Positions 17,006 to 24,993 of a DNA stretch of 48,278 nucleotides are shown here, one piece after another (position 1 is the stretch's first letter; every line of letters starts with the position of its first letter). This DNA comes from an uncultured Faecalibacterium sp. (GTDB taxonomy: Bacteria; Bacillota; Clostridia; Oscillospirales; Ruminococcaceae): NCBI GenBank assembly GCA_934512105.1, contig CAKSWQ010000014.1, forward strand, positions 1-48,278, in the 5' to 3' direction. The position numbers and the translations under genes were made by a program. A model generated the notes under the pieces. It was given only the letters and a program-made list of their open reading frames with translations, had not been told where the DNA came from and did no database searches.

Positions 17006-18700
17006 ATGAAACGCATTTCTCGTCGTAATTTCCTCAAGGTTGCAGGCGTGGGTGCCGCTGCTCTGGGTCTGGCAGCCTGTGGCGGCAGCAAGTCCGGTTC
17101 TACCGCAACCTCCGGTTCTGCTTCTTCCGCTGCTGGTTCTTCTACCGGCAGTGTCAACACCGCTGGCTTTACCGTCCAGTACGGCCCCAACCCCGAGACT
17201 CTGGATCCCTCTTTGAACAACGCTGTTGATGGCGCCAACACCATCATCACCATCTTCGAGCCCCTGCTGATCATCAACGAGAACAACGAAGTTGTTGGCG
17301 GCCAGGCTGAGAGCTGGGAAGCAAGCGAGGACGGTCTGACCTGGACCTTCACCATGCGTGACGGTCTGAAGTGGAGCGATGGCACTGACCTTACCGCTAA
17401 GGACTTTGAGTACACCTTCAAGCGTATGGTCAACCCCGACACCGCAGCTCCCTACGCAGAGACCTGCCTGGGCATGATCGACGGCTTTGAGGCAGCTCAG
17501 GCTGGTGATACCGACGCTCTGAACGTCAAGGCAAGCGACGACGGCAAGACCCTGACCATCGTGCTGTCCTACCCCTGCTCCTACTTCGACAAGATGGCCG
17601 CATTCGCAGCTATGAGCCCTGTGCAGCAGGCTACCGTTGAGGCCAACGGCGACGCATGGTGCACCTCCGCTGAGACCTTCGTCTCCAACGGCCCCTACAT
17701 GATCACCGAGTGGACTCCTTCCGAGCGTATCGTTCTGTCCAAGAACCCCAACTACGTTGGCGGCTGGGATAACTCCAAGATCGTTTCCGACAGCATCACC
17801 CTGTTGCTGCTGGAGGACTCTTCCGCTTGCTTCGCTGCTTACAACAGCGGCGAGGCTGTCCTGATCAAGGACGTGCCCACTGACGAGATCCCCAGCCTGA
17901 CCAAGGCAGAGGACGGCGGCGACTTCTATGTTGACACCATTCTGGGCACCTACTACGTCAGCCTGAACCTGCAGCACGATGCCTTCAAGGATGCCAAGGT
18001 CCGCAAGGCTCTGGCTCTGGCCATCGACCGCGACTATGTTGCCAACACCATCATGCAGGGCACCTACACTGCTGCTTCCAACCTGGTTGGCCCCGGCATC
18101 GTGGACGAGAACGGTTACTTCTACGACAACGCAAACGGCGGTTCTCCCTACATTGCAGCTGACTACGAGGCAAATATGGCCGAGGCTAAGAAGCTGCTGG
18201 AAGAGGCTGGCTACCCCAATGGCGAGGGCTACCCCACCATCGAGTACAGCACCAACGATTCCGGCTACCATGTGCCTCTGGCAGAGTACCTGCAGCAGAC
18301 TTGGGGCGATCTGGGCATCACTTTGAGCATCAGCAAGATGGAGTGGTCTGCCTTCACCGCTGCTCGCCGTGCAGGCGAGTACGATGTTGCCCGTAACGGC
18401 TGGGTCATGGACTACAACGATCCTTCCAACATGGTCGAGCTGTTCTGCACCGGCAACGGCAACAACGATGGTAAGTACTCCAACGCTGACTTCGATGCTG
18501 CTGTCGAGGCTTCCCGCGTTGCTGATGCCGCCGAGCACTTTGCACAGCTGCACAAGGCTGAGGACATCCTGATGGAGGATATGGGCTGCATCCCCGTTGC
18601 TTACTACAACGACTTCTGGCTGCAGACCTCTTCTCTGAAGGGCACCTGGCACAGCCCCTACGGCTACTGGTACCTGCAGTACGGCTACATCGAGGAGTAA
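17006..18700 (+). CDS. oppA: Oligopeptide-binding lipoprotein OppA
   Basis: A 564-aa SBP family 5 receptor. The signal KRISRRNFLKVAGVGAAALG leads to lipobox LAAC with Cys25, then a Gly/Ser/Thr-rich linker to about 55. The mature domain starts with the YGPNPETLDPSLNNAVDGANT block and shows the usual ESWEASEDGLTWTFTMRDGLKWSDG region (key residues Trp-Phe-Arg-Asp-Gly). GGAAGG precedes the ATG. It delivers peptides to OppBCDF; exact specificity cannot be read from sequence. Like the BMP lipoprotein it has a twin-arginine pair in the signal. It closes with a terminator. Confidence 0.9.
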   Translation: MKRISRRNFLKVAGVGAAALGLAACGGSKSGSTATSGSASSAAGSSTGSVNTAGFTVQYGPNPETLDPSLNNAVDGANTIITIFEPLLIINENNEVVGGQAESWEASEDGLTWTFTMRDGLKWSDGTDLTAKDFEYTFKRMVNPDTAAPYAETCLGMIDGFEAAQAGDTDALNVKASDDGKTLTIVLSYPCSYFDKMAAFAAMSPVQQATVEANGDAWCTSAETFVSNGPYMITEWTPSERIVLSKNPNYVGGWDNSKIVSDSITLLLLEDSSACFAAYNSGEAVLIKDVPTDEIPSLTKAEDGGDFYVDTILGTYYVSLNLQHDAFKDAKVRKALALAIDRDYVANTIMQGTYTAASNLVGPGIVDENGYFYDNANGGSPYIAADYEANMAEAKKLLEEAGYPNGEGYPTIEYSTNDSGYHVPLAEYLQQTWGDLGITLSISKMEWSAFTAARRAGEYDVARNGWVMDYNDPSNMVELFCTGNGNNDGKYSNADFDAAVEASRVADAAEHFAQLHKAEDILMEDMGCIPVAYYNDFWLQTSSLKGTWHSPYGYWYLQYGYIEE

Positions 18701-18751
18701 TTTCCTCTGTGTGCTGTGCAGCGTAAGTTGAACCGTAAATCATAAGCACTA

Positions 18752-18793
18752 AGCACCCCGCTGACCGGAAACGGCTGGCGGGGTGCTTTTTTG
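18752..18793 (+). terminator. Intrinsic terminator after oppA
   Basis: AGCACCCCGC (18752-18761) pairs with GCGGGGTGCT (18778-18787), followed by TTTTT. Confidence 0.9.
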
Positions 18794-18805
18794 CTGTTAT
18801 CCTGC

Positions 18806-18848
18806 AAAAAAGACGAGTGCTCGGCAAAACCGAGCACTCGTCTTTTTA
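18806..18848. terminator. Bidirectional terminator between oppA and the convergent gene
   Basis: AGACGAGTGCTCGG (18811-18824) and CCGAGCACTCGTCT (18830-18843) form a perfect 14-bp stem with a 5-nt loop, flanked by an A-run on the left and a T-run on the right. It works for the minus-strand gene ending at 18877 and backs up the oppA terminator. Confidence 0.92.
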
Positions 18849-18876
18849 TACAAAATAATGATATAGCGGGCTTTGC

Positions 18877-19635
18877 TTACACCGCAGCCATAGCAGCCAG
18901 AACGCTCTGCCAGCTCTTGCTGCGTGCGGCAGGCACCGGTGCGGGGCGGGTGTGCCGTGCAGCCGGAGCAGTATGGCAGGCTCCGGAGGCTACCGTCAGG
19001 GCAGGGGAGGGGCAGAAGTACACAGCGGTGTCCCTTGCCAGCCACTGCGCCGCCAGTGCGGCGGCCTGCGGGTCAGACTGCAGGGTACGGCGCTCGTTCC
19101 CGGCCAGAAAATCTGCCAGCCAGTACAAAATGGCAGCAAGCGGCAGGCAGGGGGAAGCGTCCTGATTCCAGTAATTCCAGCGTGCACCGCAGCCAAGGTA
19201 ACTTTCCACCGTGATTTGTGCGCCGGTGCGGGCATTCTGCGGGATGGAGCCAACATAGTTGGTCCCGGCACGCTGTCCCAGCTCCTCCACAAGGCGCTGG
19301 GTGCGGGCAGCATCCAGACGGTCCTCACGGCAGTAGGTGCGGAAGTCGGTCTGGCTCAGCAGGCTGTCTGCACTGGACGGAAAACGCCCGGTCAACTGCC
19401 CATCGGCATTGTGGCACAGCTGCCAGCCCTTGCGGAACAGCTGGAAATTCAGGCAGCGCCGCCCCATGGTGGAATAGCACACAAGGGCGCTCTGCTCCCC
19501 GGGCAGCTGTTTTACTTCAAGGTAGGCGTCATTGCCGCAGGTGTCCTGCAAACGGACGGTGAGCAGCAGCTGTGCACCAGTGTGTAGGGTGGACATGGCG
19601 TTGTGCATGGCGTCAAAATAACGGGAAGCGTCCAT
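18877..19635 (-). CDS. Protein of unknown function, 252 aa
   Basis: I do not recognise this protein. It starts at ATG 19635 (MDASRYFDAMHNAM) with GGAAGGAG eight bases upstream, and its own promoter lies at 19730-19758. No signal peptide or membrane span is visible, so it should be cytoplasmic. The first half (about 15-95) looks like an alternating beta-rich domain; the middle is mixed, with a Trp-rich GARWNYWNQDASP segment near 155; the last 40 residues are Ala/Pro/Arg-rich and probably disordered. Terminators on both sides make it monocistronic. Its neighbour upstream on the same strand is the vWA gene, but the 286-base gap contains a terminator, so shared function is not implied. Confidence 0.75.
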   Translation of the reverse strand: MDASRYFDAMHNAMSTLHTGAQLLLTVRLQDTCGNDAYLEVKQLPGEQSALVCYSTMGRRCLNFQLFRKGWQLCHNADGQLTGRFPSSADSLLSQTDFRTYCREDRLDAARTQRLVEELGQRAGTNYVGSIPQNARTGAQITVESYLGCGARWNYWNQDASPCLPLAAILYWLADFLAGNERRTLQSDPQAAALAAQWLARDTAVYFCPSPALTVASGACHTAPAARHTRPAPVPAARSKSWQSVLAAMAAV

Positions 19636-19729
19636 GGTTGATCTCCTTCCTGAAAGCAAACAGCGAAACGTTGTAAAAATGCCAGCCGGGTAATCAGGCC
19701 GACAGGCTGCATAAAACTTCTCTGAACGT

Positions 19730-19758
19730 AGTATAGCATACTTTCGGGCGAAAAACAA
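19730..19758 (-). promoter_or_regulatory. Promoter of the unknown 252-aa gene
   Basis: On the minus strand TTGTTT (19758-19753), 17 bases, TATACT (19735-19730), with an extended TGC before the -10. The leader is about 90 nt. Confidence 0.75.
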
Positions 19759-19851
19759 CTGTAAGTTTTTCAAAACAACAAATTTTTGCAAAAATCTACG
19801 GTACAAAGCAAGCGGAAGTTCAAAATATGGTTGTGTCTTGAGATACACAGT

Positions 19852-19915
19852 TGTAAAAACGACCCCTGCGGGAAATGCCGACAAAGGCCGGATCTGCTCC
19901 CGCAGGGGTCGTTTT
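19852..19915. terminator. Strong terminator after the vWA gene
   Basis: CGACCCCTGCGGGA (19860-19873) and TCCCGCAGGGGTCG (19898-19911) form a perfect 14-bp stem. On the minus strand the stem is followed by TTTTT, as needed for the vWA gene ending at 19922. Confidence 0.9.
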
Positions 19916-19921
19916 GCTTCT

Positions 19922-21676
19922 TTAATCGCCAAGTTCCCGGATCTCGTTCTGGATCAGCCGTCCGGCAGCGCGGGCAAGCTGATCCATGCCGCGGATGCGC
20001 GCCATATTTTTGCCGTAGATCTGCGCGGCGGCACCGGCGCTGCTATCCTCGCCCATAAAAACGGCAGATACCCGCACTCCTTGCCGCTGTAAGGTGCGCA
20101 CCTGCGCGGCGGTATCGGCCACACCGGCGGCGTCCTCGTAGGCACAGCCCAGCGGGTTCTGTGCTGTGGGCGGAATGCGGCGGCTGTCGTTGGGGCTGGC
20201 GTCGGTCAGCAGGATCATCAGGTGGCGCGGGGCAGGGCCGGGGGCGTACCGGATCAGATCGCCCGCTGCCCGCAGCGCCAGACCGTCCCGGTTCCAGCCG
20301 GAGGCAAAATAGCGGAAAATGTTCTGCCGGTTCTTGTCCGCAAAGGTTTTCAGCACCCGCAGCACCGTGTAGCCCCGCAGGCTGCTAAAGGCGCTTACCC
20401 GCACCGGAATGCCGCAGTTGGCCAGACTTTCGGCCAGAATGACACCCTGCGCCGCGATCACCTCCTGACAGTGCAGGCGGGAGGCCGAGGCGTCCAGCAG
20501 CAGATCCACCGTAAAGGCGGGACAGTTCTCCTCCTCCGGGCACAAAAACACCCGGTTATCGTTCAGGTAAGGGGCGCGCCACACCCGCCCAGCGCACAGA
20601 TCACCGCTGCGTGCCACCCGCTGGTCGGGCTGCTGATGCACCAGAATGCAGTTGCGGATCTGCTCGGTAAGGCGCAGCACCACGCTGCGGTGCAGCTCCT
20701 GATTTTTTGCGTAGTAAGCGCGGTTGCGCTCGGCCTGCAATTCGGCCTGCTGCGCCAGCTGCCGCGCCTCCGGGGTGGGCGCCTGCTCCGGGCTGGGCAC
20801 CCCGGCGCTGAACCACAAATGACAGCCCAGATGCACTCCGGTGCACAGTTCCTGCTCGGCCTTGCGCAGCTGCTCCGGCGGGTAGAAGCAGCGCCCGAAG
20901 CAGCTTTCAATGTAGGCGCGATCCTGTGCGGCGCGCTGCTTCAGGGTGATATTTGCCCGGCGCTTGTCCACTGCCAACCCGCTGCCTGCGGCATCCACCG
21001 CACCGGAATGCTCCACCGTCACCCGGTCGGTCTTGATCATCTGGGTGGGCATGGTTTTGGTGGCAAGCTTTGCCCAGAAGCCTTGCAACCGCAGGTGCAG
21101 CGCGGGCTTCTGACGTACCTCGCCGTCAAACAGGGCAAATTTTGCAAAGAGCGCCAGCAGGCTGTTTTTGAGCTGTGCGGCATCCGGTACGTTCTCCGGT
21201 GCCAGCGCTGCGGCAAGGCTGCTCTCGTAGGGGGTCATGACCGGGGCAGTGCGTCCCAGCACCTTGCGCCAGCGTGCAGCCTGCATAGTGTACACCAGCT
21301 GGTTTTTCGCCATCCACTCCTGCCGCGAAAGCTTGTACTGGATGGCAAAAAAGTAATCCGCATGGGAAAACCGCAGCGCTTCCAGCACCGGGCGGCAGGG
21401 CAGCTCCAGCCGGTAGGCGGCGTTTTCTAAGTACAGCCACGCCATATCGTCCAGCATGGGCTGGCGCGTGTCGCCCTCCCAAGCGGAAAAGACGTCCCGG
21501 ATCAGCGCGTCACCGTAGTATTTGTGCACCAGCCCGACGATGCAGTTCATGTAGAAATCAATGGTGCCGTCCGTATTGCGGGCCAGAAACAGCGGCTCAA
21601 AGCCGTAAGCTCCGGCAGCGGCCCAGACCTGATTGGCCGCGCGCCGCTCCTGCGCGGTGTAGCTTTGGGCGTCCAT
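19922..21676 (-). CDS. von Willebrand A domain protein, partner of the MoxR ATPase
   Basis: A 584-aa, probably cytoplasmic protein. The C-terminal third is a vWA domain: a complete MIDAS start DLLLDASAS (about 390-400) and the later LLTDAS aspartate (about 488) are visible. The N-terminal 380 residues are mostly helical and have no motif I recognise. The layout resembles CbbO/NorD/CoxE-type proteins that work with MoxR-type AAA+ ATPases as metal-insertion or activation chaperones. ATG overlaps the stop of the ATPase gene by one base (TGATG), so the two are translationally coupled. No client enzyme (nitric oxide reductase, Rubisco, CO dehydrogenase) is encoded nearby. Confidence 0.82.
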   Translation of the reverse strand: MDAQSYTAQERRAANQVWAAAGAYGFEPLFLARNTDGTIDFYMNCIVGLVHKYYGDALIRDVFSAWEGDTRQPMLDDMAWLYLENAAYRLELPCRPVLEALRFSHADYFFAIQYKLSRQEWMAKNQLVYTMQAARWRKVLGRTAPVMTPYESSLAAALAPENVPDAAQLKNSLLALFAKFALFDGEVRQKPALHLRLQGFWAKLATKTMPTQMIKTDRVTVEHSGAVDAAGSGLAVDKRRANITLKQRAAQDRAYIESCFGRCFYPPEQLRKAEQELCTGVHLGCHLWFSAGVPSPEQAPTPEARQLAQQAELQAERNRAYYAKNQELHRSVVLRLTEQIRNCILVHQQPDQRVARSGDLCAGRVWRAPYLNDNRVFLCPEEENCPAFTVDLLLDASASRLHCQEVIAAQGVILAESLANCGIPVRVSAFSSLRGYTVLRVLKTFADKNRQNIFRYFASGWNRDGLALRAAGDLIRYAPGPAPRHLMILLTDASPNDSRRIPPTAQNPLGCAYEDAAGVADTAAQVRTLQRQGVRVSAVFMGEDSSAGAAAQIYGKNMARIRGMDQLARAAGRLIQNEIRELGD

Positions 21677-22596
21677 CAGGCAAACAGCTTTCCGGCATCC
21701 AGCTTGGCCGGGATGCGCGCGGCAATCACGTCCCGGATCAGCCCCTGCTCGTAGGAGTCAAAGGCTTTATTGGTGATGCCCATATCCAGCGCCGCCCCGG
21801 CCGGGATGCCCCTGCGGATCAGCCGCAGCGCGTCCAGCATCCCGCGCAGATCCAGCGCCTTGGTAGAAATTTCGGCACTGTCGCACTTTTTCTGCAGGTC
21901 CAGAAACAGCAGCGCAAACTGGTGCACATATTTTGCGGCAAGGTCCGGGAACTGCGCCCGCAGCAGCTTTTCCAGATTATCCTGCGTGATGGTGGGCATC
22001 TGCACCACCGCAAAGCGGGAGGTAAGCGCCTCGTTCAGCTCCCGGGTGCCCGCGTAGCCGTAGTTCATGGTGGCGATAAAGCGGGTCTCCTCGGCCAGCG
22101 GGATGCGGTCGTACCCGGGCACATCGATGGCGCGGCGGAAGTCCAGCACCGCGTGCAGCACCGCCAGCGCCTCGTTTTTGGCCATGTTGATCTCGTCCAG
22201 CACGCCGAAGCCGCCGCACTGTGCGCAGCGGTACACCGGCCCGGGACGGAACACCACCTGTCCGCCCGCAAAGGTATCCATGCCGATCAGGGAGGCGGCA
22301 TCCATGTTTACATGAAAGGAGATGTCCCACGCGGGGCGGCCAAAGGCAGCGGCAAGGTTTTCTGCCAGCACGTTTTTGCCGGTGGCCTTTCCGCCGGCCA
22401 GCAGCAGATTTTCGCCGCAGAGGATAGCCGCCAGCGCCTGCTCCCACACCTCTTTGCCGTAGTAGATAAAGGCAGGGGCGGGGATGCGCGGGCGCAGCGC
22501 CTCGCTGAGCGGATGGGCGGCGCGGTATTCCTGCACCGCCGCAAGCAGGGCGGGGTCCACCCCTTCCTGCCGTAAGGTATCCAGAATATCCGACAT
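21676..22596 (-). CDS. MoxR-type AAA+ ATPase
   Basis: A 306-aa AAA+ protein. The Walker A position is AGGKATGKN (67-75), with Asn in place of the usual Thr/Ser after the lysine. Walker B is GVLDEIN (131-137), sensor 1 is FIATMNY (173-179) and the arginine region ALTSRF follows. Two Cys (YRCAQC near 123-127) stand next to Walker B. ATG 22596 is nine bases after GAGGTG; longer forms upstream have no ribosome site. It is coupled to the vWA gene. MoxR proteins act as unfoldase-like chaperones; here the client is unknown. Confidence 0.85.
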   Translation of the reverse strand: MSDILDTLRQEGVDPALLAAVQEYRAAHPLSEALRPRIPAPAFIYYGKEVWEQALAAILCGENLLLAGGKATGKNVLAENLAAAFGRPAWDISFHVNMDAASLIGMDTFAGGQVVFRPGPVYRCAQCGGFGVLDEINMAKNEALAVLHAVLDFRRAIDVPGYDRIPLAEETRFIATMNYGYAGTRELNEALTSRFAVVQMPTITQDNLEKLLRAQFPDLAAKYVHQFALLFLDLQKKCDSAEISTKALDLRGMLDALRLIRRGIPAGAALDMGITNKAFDSYEQGLIRDVIAARIPAKLDAGKLFA

Positions 22597-22653
22597 TTGT
22601 ACAAACACCTCGATCTCTGACCGGGTGGGATGAACTGCCCGGTTTTCAGCCTT

Positions 22654-22682
22654 ATCATAGCACAATCGCGGCCATTTGTGTA
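22654..22682 (-). promoter_or_regulatory. Promoter of the moxR-vWA operon
   Basis: On the minus strand TACACA (22682-22677), 17 bases, TATGAT (22659-22654), with an extended TGC box. Confidence 0.6.
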
Positions 22683-22689
22683 GGGGGCG

Positions 22690-22740
22690 TGAAGGGCAAA
22701 AAACGCAAAGAGGGGCAGCCCCGACCGGGGCTGCCCCTCT
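22690..22740 (-). terminator. Terminator after the flavin reductase gene
   Basis: AGAGGGGCAGCCCC (22709-22722) and GGGGCTGCCCCTCT (22727-22740) form a perfect 14-bp stem with a 4-nt loop. On the minus strand it is followed by CTTTGCGTTTTTT, so the U-tract is slightly displaced. Confidence 0.75.
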
Positions 22741-22798
22741 TCACATGAAAAAGAAGAAAAGAAGAAACGCTTAGAGTATGCCGGAGAGACGCGCTTTA

Positions 22799-24820
22799 TC
22801 AGGCGTTCTCCAGACCGGCCATCTGCTTGACGGCCTTCATGGCGAAGGTCAGGGTGCGGCCCATCGCCACACCGGCCATCAGGCAGGGGTAGTTGTTGGC
22901 AAAGAAGCTGCCGGACATATCGCCGGTGATGTACAGACCCTCCATGGGCTGGTTGTTGGTATCCAGAGCCTGACCCTTTTCGTTGATGGCGATGCCCTGC
23001 TCGGTGGTCAGCAGAGAGGCACCCAGCCAGCAGCCGTAGAAGGGCGCAGTGCGGATAGCGCTCAGACGGTAAGCGGGCTTGCCGAAGTCTTCGTCGTTCT
23101 GCTTGTCGTACAGCTCGTTGTAGCGCTCCACGGTAGCAAGGAAGGTGTCCTTGGCAGCACCGGTAAAGCCCATCTTGTCGGCCAGCTCGTCCAGAGTATC
23201 GCACTTGAACAATGCACCGGCCTCGATAGCCTCGTCCATCTTGCCCTGAATGTACTTCTCACCGCCGTTGCGGGTCTGGGCAGAGCAGCCGATGGTGTGG
23301 AAACGCTTTGCGTCCTCCAGAATGTTGGCATCGCAGATCTGTGCGTAGACGCGGCCCGGCTGGTGGGCAGCAGCGTAGACGATATCGTTGTAGGGGCAGC
23401 TCTCGTTGGCAAAGCGCTCGCCGTTGCGGTTCACCTTCAGGAAGGGCTGGGTGCCGGGGTTGTACTGGCGAATCTTGCCGGGGAAGGCCTTGCCGCCAAA
23501 GGCGGAGTCGCTGTCCACATAACCGCCATCCACACCGGGGGCCACGATGCCGCGGTCAAACAGCATGGGAGCGGCTTCCTTGTCCAGATTAGCGCCTGCC
23601 CACACAGCGGCGCGGATGCCGTAGCCCTTGTCGGCGGGGGAGTAGGAGCAGGCAGTGGTCACGCTGGTGCCCAGCGGGTCCAGCTGCTCCATCATGTAGG
23701 GGTTGCCGGGGAAGCCGCCGCAGGCCAGCAGCACGCCCTGATTGGCGTTGTAGCGGATGAAGTGGTCGTCCTCGGTGCTCTGGGCGATGATGCCGGTAAT
23801 GCGGCCCTCGCTGTTCTTTTCCAGCTTGGCCAGACTGGTCTTGAAGTCCACATCGTAGCCCAGCTCCTGAATATACTGCAGAAGCAGTTCGTTGCGGGCA
23901 ACACCGCTGCTGCGGTCGTAGGTGTACTCGATCTCAGGATACATGAAATCGGTGTTATGCTCGGCGTTCTCTGCGGGCCACTTGGCCTCGTCACCGTAGG
24001 TGTAGATCATGTCTACGCCGTACTTCTCGGTCATGATCTCGTGTACAAAGCCGATCATCTCGGCGGACTCGTTGATCCAGGTCTTGACAACGCGCTGGTC
24101 GCACTTGCCGGAGGCATAGCGGGAAATCTCGCTCAGCAGCTTGGCACGATCCATCTGGATACCCTGCTCCTGTGCACCAAAGCCATCAACAGCGCCAACC
24201 CAGTGGCGGGTGTCCTGCACGTTGGCGTTCTGCTCAATGACACGGAAGTTCAAACCATTCTTGGCGGCATAGGCGGCAGCAAACATACCGCCGTTGCCTG
24301 CGCCCACGATGAGGATATCGGTGTCCACAGTCTCGGTAATGGCGGCCTCGTCGATGTCAGGCTCTTTGCCCAGCCAGTCGTTTGCGTCGCCGGTGGGCAG
24401 CTGCACGCTGGAGACCACGGCCTCGCCCTTGGCCTGTGCGTAGCAGCTCTTGGCGGCCTTCATCACGGCATCGGAGGTGATGGTAGAGCCGGAAACGCCG
24501 TCGATCTCGGCAGAACCGGCAGCCAGCAGCTGCTCGCGCAGCTCATCGGCAGCAGCAGCGCCAAAGGAAGCGGTTTCGCCGGAGGTGTCCACCACTACGT
24601 CGGTGACAGCGCTGTCGGAGAAGGTCATGGTGACCTTGACAGTGGAGGAGATACCCTCGGCAGTGCCCTCGTAGGTGCCGGGGATGTACTGACCGGCAGC
24701 ACCGGAGGTGGAAGCAGAGCTGGAAGCGGAATTGCAGGCGGCCAGAGCACCGGCGGTCACACCGCTCATGGCGGCAGCAGCGGCGATCTTGATAAAGCCC
24801 TTACGGGAGATCTTGTTCAT
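22799..24820 (-). CDS. Exported FMN-binding/FAD-dependent reductase (fumarate reductase-like flavoprotein)
   Basis: A 673-aa lipoprotein reductase. The signal (SRKGFIKIAAAAAMSG) ends in LAAC, Cys29. An FMN_bind domain spans about 43-128, with DGVSGSTITS (107-116), the motif whose threonine is covalently flavinylated by ApbE in this family. A FAD_binding_2 domain starts at VGAGNGGMFAA (172-182) and ends with GLYITGDMSGSFF and AMGRTLTFA. This layout is that of extracytoplasmic fumarate, urocanate or related enoate reductases, which use external organic acids as electron acceptors. I cannot read the substrate. ATG 24820 follows AAGAGAG. The divergent LysR gene probably regulates it. No apbE is present in this window. 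Confidence 0.9.
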   Translation of the reverse strand: MNKISRKGFIKIAAAAAMSGVTAGALAACNSASSSASTSGAAGQYIPGTYEGTAEGISSTVKVTMTFSDSAVTDVVVDTSGETASFGAAAADELREQLLAAGSAEIDGVSGSTITSDAVMKAAKSCYAQAKGEAVVSSVQLPTGDANDWLGKEPDIDEAAITETVDTDILIVGAGNGGMFAAAYAAKNGLNFRVIEQNANVQDTRHWVGAVDGFGAQEQGIQMDRAKLLSEISRYASGKCDQRVVKTWINESAEMIGFVHEIMTEKYGVDMIYTYGDEAKWPAENAEHNTDFMYPEIEYTYDRSSGVARNELLLQYIQELGYDVDFKTSLAKLEKNSEGRITGIIAQSTEDDHFIRYNANQGVLLACGGFPGNPYMMEQLDPLGTSVTTACSYSPADKGYGIRAAVWAGANLDKEAAPMLFDRGIVAPGVDGGYVDSDSAFGGKAFPGKIRQYNPGTQPFLKVNRNGERFANESCPYNDIVYAAAHQPGRVYAQICDANILEDAKRFHTIGCSAQTRNGGEKYIQGKMDEAIEAGALFKCDTLDELADKMGFTGAAKDTFLATVERYNELYDKQNDEDFGKPAYRLSAIRTAPFYGCWLGASLLTTEQGIAINEKGQALDTNNQPMEGLYITGDMSGSFFANNYPCLMAGVAMGRTLTFAMKAVKQMAGLENA

Positions 24821-24905
24821 AGGTACGCTCTCTTTCTTTTTGTTCTTCTTCGTGTTCCTTCTTATCGCGCAGCAAAGCAAAAGGTACTTTGCCGAATCCT
24901 TAACA

Positions 24906-24934
24906 ATTGTAGCGTAGAAGGGTGCTGTTTACAA
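24906..24934 (-). promoter_or_regulatory. Promoter of the flavin reductase gene
   Basis: On the minus strand TTGTAA (24934-24929), 17 bases, TACAAT (24911-24906). Its -35 overlaps the -35 of the divergent LysR promoter. Confidence 0.75.
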
Positions 24935-24956
24935 TTCATATTTTTTATATTATAAT
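24928..24956 (+). promoter_or_regulatory. Promoter of the LysR gene
   Basis: TTTACA (24928-24933), 17 bases, TATAAT (24951-24956). The two divergent promoters share five of six -35 bases, so polymerase can probably occupy only one at a time. Confidence 0.8.
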
Positions 24957-24970
24957 TTAGGATATCCTAA
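24957..24970. promoter_or_regulatory. 14-bp perfect palindrome at the LysR transcription start
   Basis: TTAGGATATCCTAA lies immediately after the -10 of the LysR promoter and should cover its start site. A second dyad, ATTGTA (24906-24911) and TACAAT (24930-24935), spans the reductase promoter. Either may be bound by the LysR protein. Confidence 0.6.
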
Positions 24971-24993
24971 TGTATTGCGGGAGGGAGAAAAGC

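Noticed and set aside
22778..24955. A 725-codon open frame on the plus strand opposite the flavin reductase
   Set aside because: Reverse-frame shadow: the minus-strand product has complete FMN and FAD domains, and the plus-strand one has no motif and no ribosome site.
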